64,000 bases of DNA, taken from contig JBDKSW010000012.1 of assembly GCA_039698035.1 (NCBI GenBank), positions 62,001 to 126,000 of the forward strand. Reading direction: 5' to 3'. The translations under genes and the position numbers were made by a program. This DNA is from JAJFUI01 sp039698035. GTDB lineage: Bacteria > Planctomycetota > Planctomycetia > Pirellulales > Thermoguttaceae. Position 1 is the stretch's first letter. Each line of letters starts with the position of its first letter. Positions 62,000 to 64,000 of the stretch are shown piece after piece. The notes beneath the pieces were generated by a model. That model saw nothing but the letters and a program-made list of their open reading frames with translations, had not been told where the DNA came from and did no database searches.

Positions 62000-62187
62000 G
62001 CGACTGGCAGTTCGGCAACACGGCGAACGCCAGGAATGACTCCGCCGTTAAGATCATCGTTGATGTCGCGCAGGTTCTCTTGGAGTTCTTCCAACGTCGC
62101 GCCTTGGGTCATGTAGTCGGGAAACTCGTCCAAGTACCCGAGCCACATGTCGCCGTCTTGCCAGTACACGTACCTGACTGTGTTCAT
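61996..62187 (-). CDS. hicB: HicB-type antitoxin (short form)
   Basis: The 63-residue protein (MNTVRYVYWQDGDMWLGYLD) has the partial RNase H-like HicB fold: YVYWQDGDMWLGYLDEFP, TQGATLEELQENLRDINDDL. It ends soon after and has no added DNA-binding ribbon-helix-helix or helix-turn-helix domain. It could therefore bind and neutralise HicA but would need another protein, or only weak DNA contacts, to autoregulate. It is divergent from tyrA, with 79 bases between the starts. Confidence 0.85.
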   Translation of the reverse strand: MNTVRYVYWQDGDMWLGYLDEFPDYMTQGATLEELQENLRDINDDLNGGVIPGVRRVAELPVA

Positions 62188-62266
62188 ATCTTAAGAATAC
62201 CCCCGGAAGTGGCCAGTTTCAACGCCCCCCCGCTGCAAGCCGGGGGTGATGTGATAAAATGTTGGC

Positions 62267-63112
62267 ATGAAACAGTGGGACACGATTGCTATCGTCGGCG
62301 TCGGGCTGATCGGCGGTTCGATCGGCATGGCGGTGCGCCAGCGCAACTTGGCCAAAAGCGTGGTTGGCATCGGCCGCGGACAGCCGGGCCTCCGCATTGC
62401 TCGCCGCGTTGGCGCCATCACCCACACGACGATCGACCTTGCCAAGGGCGTGGCCGACGCCGAGTTGGTTATCGTCTGCACGCCTGTCAGCCGTGTCGTC
62501 GAGCACGTGCGCCAGGTCGCCGAGCATTGCTCCGGCCGAACGCTGATCACCGACACCGGCAGCGCGAAGCAAAAGATTGTCGAAGCCTTGGACACAGGCT
62601 TGACCAACGGCTGCCGGTTTCTGGGCAGCCACCCGCTGGCCGGCAGCGAAAAGACCGGCGCGCAGCACGCCTCGGCCGATCTGTTCGAGGGCCGGGTGGC
62701 CGTGTTGACGCCGACCAAGAACGCCTGCGCGGAAGATTTCGACCTGCTGGCCGAGTTCTGGCAATCGCTCGGCTCGGTCGTGGTCAAGATGACGCCCGAG
62801 GAACACGACCAGGCGGTCTCCCTGACGAGCCACTTGCCGCACCTCGCGGCAGCCATCCTGGCGTTAAGCGTCCCGGAGAAGCTGTTTCGATTTTGCGGTC
62901 GCGGCATTCTCGACACGACGCGCGTGGCCGCCAGCGATCCAGAACTCTGGGGCCAGGTGCTGACCATGAATCGCTCGAACGTCCTGCGTGCGTTGGAGCT
63001 GTATGGCAAGAATCTTGCGGCCATGCACGCCGCCCTTCGCGACAACGACGAGGACACCATCGTTCGCTTACTTACTCAGGCCCGAAAGAACCGAAATGCT
63101 TTGGGAAGTTGA
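62267..63112 (+). CDS. tyrA: Prephenate dehydrogenase
   Basis: The 281-residue enzyme oxidatively decarboxylates prephenate to 4-hydroxyphenylpyruvate, or acts on arogenate, in tyrosine synthesis. The NAD(P)-binding loop is IAIVGVGLIGGSIGMAVRQR. The catalytic segments GSHPLAGSEKTGA and LTSHLPHLAAAIL contain the substrate-binding His and Ser. LDTTRVAASDPELW is also typical. There is no ACT or chorismate mutase domain. The start of purL overlaps its last 17 bases, so the genes are translationally coupled. Confidence 0.95.
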   Translation: MKQWDTIAIVGVGLIGGSIGMAVRQRNLAKSVVGIGRGQPGLRIARRVGAITHTTIDLAKGVADAELVIVCTPVSRVVEHVRQVAEHCSGRTLITDTGSAKQKIVEALDTGLTNGCRFLGSHPLAGSEKTGAQHASADLFEGRVAVLTPTKNACAEDFDLLAEFWQSLGSVVVKMTPEEHDQAVSLTSHLPHLAAAILALSVPEKLFRFCGRGILDTTRVAASDPELWGQVLTMNRSNVLRALELYGKNLAAMHAALRDNDEDTIVRLLTQARKNRNALGS

Positions 63113-64000
63113 CATCCATGCGGCCGAGGGGCAGCCGGACCTGGCTGGGCAAGAAGTTGCCGCCGCGGCCGCCGAATTGCACCTGACCGACCGTCTTTCA
63201 ATCGCCTCGGCGCGGGGCTACCTGATCCAAGGCGACCTGGATCGCGCGACCGTCGAGCGGATTGCGGCCGAACTGTTGGCCGATCGCGTCGTCGAGCGAA
63301 CGGTCGTCGCCGCGGTCGGCGACCCGACGTTGTGCCGCGGGGCCGGTAGTCAATCTGCCGACAGCGTCACCTGGATTCACGTCCTGCCGAAGCCGGGCGT
63401 CATGGACCCGGTGGCCCAGAGCGCGGTCGAGGCCATCGCCGATTTTGGCATCAAGGTCGAGGCCGTCCGCACCCTCAAGAAGTTCGCCGTCGGCAAGCTG
63501 GCCGAGGACCGGCTTTCGCTCCTCTGCTCGAAGGTGCTGGCCAATGACGCCGTCGAGCAGGCGATCGTCGGCCCGTTGACGCTGGAACGGCTTCAGGTGG
63601 GCGCTCCCTATCAGTACAAGCTGGTGACCGTCCCGATTCGCACGATGGACGATGCGGCCTTGGAACGGCTCAGCCGCGCGGGGCAGCTTTATCTGTCGCT
63701 CACCGAGATGCAGACGATTCAGGCCCACTTTCGCAAGCTTGACCGCGACCCGACCGACATCGAGCTGGAGACCGTCGCGCAGACGTGGAGCGAGCATTGC
63801 AGCCACAAGACGCTGGCCGGCCGCATTCACTATCGCGGTCCCGAGGGCGAGCGGCGATTCGAGAACATGCTCCGCGAGACGATCTTCGCGGCCACGCAGC
63901 GCATTCGCAAGGAGGCGGGCGACCGCGACTGGTGCGTCAGCGTGTTCTCGGACAACGCCGGCGTCGTGCGGTTCGACGAGCAATACAACATCGTCTTCAA
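63096..64000 (+). CDS. purL: Phosphoribosylformylglycinamidine synthase PurL (partial, with PurS-like N-terminal domain)
   Basis: The frame starts at ATG inside the end of tyrA and runs 301 codons to the right edge without a stop. The N-terminal 200 residues contain VTWIHVLPKPGVMDPVAQSA, LLCSKVLANDAVEQAIVGPL, the PurS-type fold that links subunits. The downstream ELETVAQTWSEHCSHKTLAG (written to 20 residues) is the PurL signature with its His-Lys pair. So this is the form with a fused PurS-like segment. It makes FGAM from FGAR, ATP and glutamine-derived ammonia. The glutaminase subunit (purQ) is not seen within the window. Confidence 0.9.
   Translation, partial: MLWEVDIHAAEGQPDLAGQEVAAAAAELHLTDRLSIASARGYLIQGDLDRATVERIAAELLADRVVERTVVAAVGDPTLCRGAGSQSADSVTWIHVLPKPGVMDPVAQSAVEAIADFGIKVEAVRTLKKFAVGKLAEDRLSLLCSKVLANDAVEQAIVGPLTLERLQVGAPYQYKLVTVPIRTMDDAALERLSRAGQLYLSLTEMQTIQAHFRKLDRDPTDIELETVAQTWSEHCSHKTLAGRIHYRGPEGERRFENMLRETIFAATQRIRKEAGDRDWCVSVFSDNAGVVRFDEQYNIVF

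Overview
The window reads as GC-rich chromosomal DNA of a planctomycete, probably from the Pirellulales. This is an inference from gene content, not from a marker gene. The evidence is two PEP-CTERM proteins, a DUF1598 secreted protein, YCF48-type repeats, many secreted glycoside hydrolases, lipid A genes (lpxD, lpxI) that indicate an LPS-bearing diderm, and many conserved small proteins of the kind seen in this phylum. There is no phage, insertion sequence or CRISPR array. Almost all of the window is ordinary core and metabolic chromosome.

Layout. 1-9.1 kb: the start of an unidentified membrane protein, a phosphohexomutase, an operon on the minus strand (SSS symporter, small membrane protein, DUF4434 glycosidase-like protein), a secretin-like secreted protein, tRNA-Asp with a clear promoter, and a small membrane protein next to a diguanylate cyclase. 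9.2-16.6 kb (minus strand): an orphan hydrogenase-type maturation protease, a GH92 mannosidase, a LarA-like protein, an orphan DNA methyltransferase, lpxI and lpxD. 16.9-25.6 kb: nadA, a zinc metallopeptidase, a methyltransferase, a ketosynthase homologue that has lost its catalytic cysteine, an ACT-like protein, rnhA overlapping a histidine kinase with a CX3CH motif, and epmA. 25.6-35.7 kb: aroB, dprA, priA, purA, mutL and an aroD-aroE fusion. 35.8-42.9 kb: a three-gene envelope cassette resembling E. coli yqjD/yqjK/yqjE, a lipoprotein, a 991-residue mosaic protein, repeat-domain proteins and a CheY-like regulator. 42.9-57.6 kb: a sugar nucleotidyltransferase, DUF1598, an omptin-type outer-membrane protease, an aldo-keto reductase, DUF2752, dinG, a glycosyltransferase and a GH36-like/NPCBM protein. 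57.8-64 kb: a strongly structured putative leader RNA before a polyprenyl diphosphate synthase, two PEP-CTERM genes with a 74-bp diverged repeat, a thioesterase, hicBA, tyrA and the start of purL.

How the genes connect. Aromatic amino-acid synthesis is scattered but well represented (aroB, aroDE, tyrA). Lipid A synthesis is represented by lpxD and lpxI. Repair and recombination functions are mutL, priA, dprA, dinG and rnhA. Purine synthesis has purA and purL. The polysaccharide theme (GH92, GH36-like, DUF4434, SSS transporter) fits a planctomycete that uses complex glycans.

The signals most worth a second look are: the multi-hairpin RNA element at 57823-57962 with a candidate promoter that would start transcription at its first base; the E-H-N ketosynthase; the planctomycete omptin with intact Asp-x-Asp and Asp-x-His residues; the degenerate PIG-L-like domain inside the 991-residue protein; the yqj-like cassette; and the repeat pair flanking a PEP-CTERM gene. 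All assignments come from reading motifs by eye. No database search was run.
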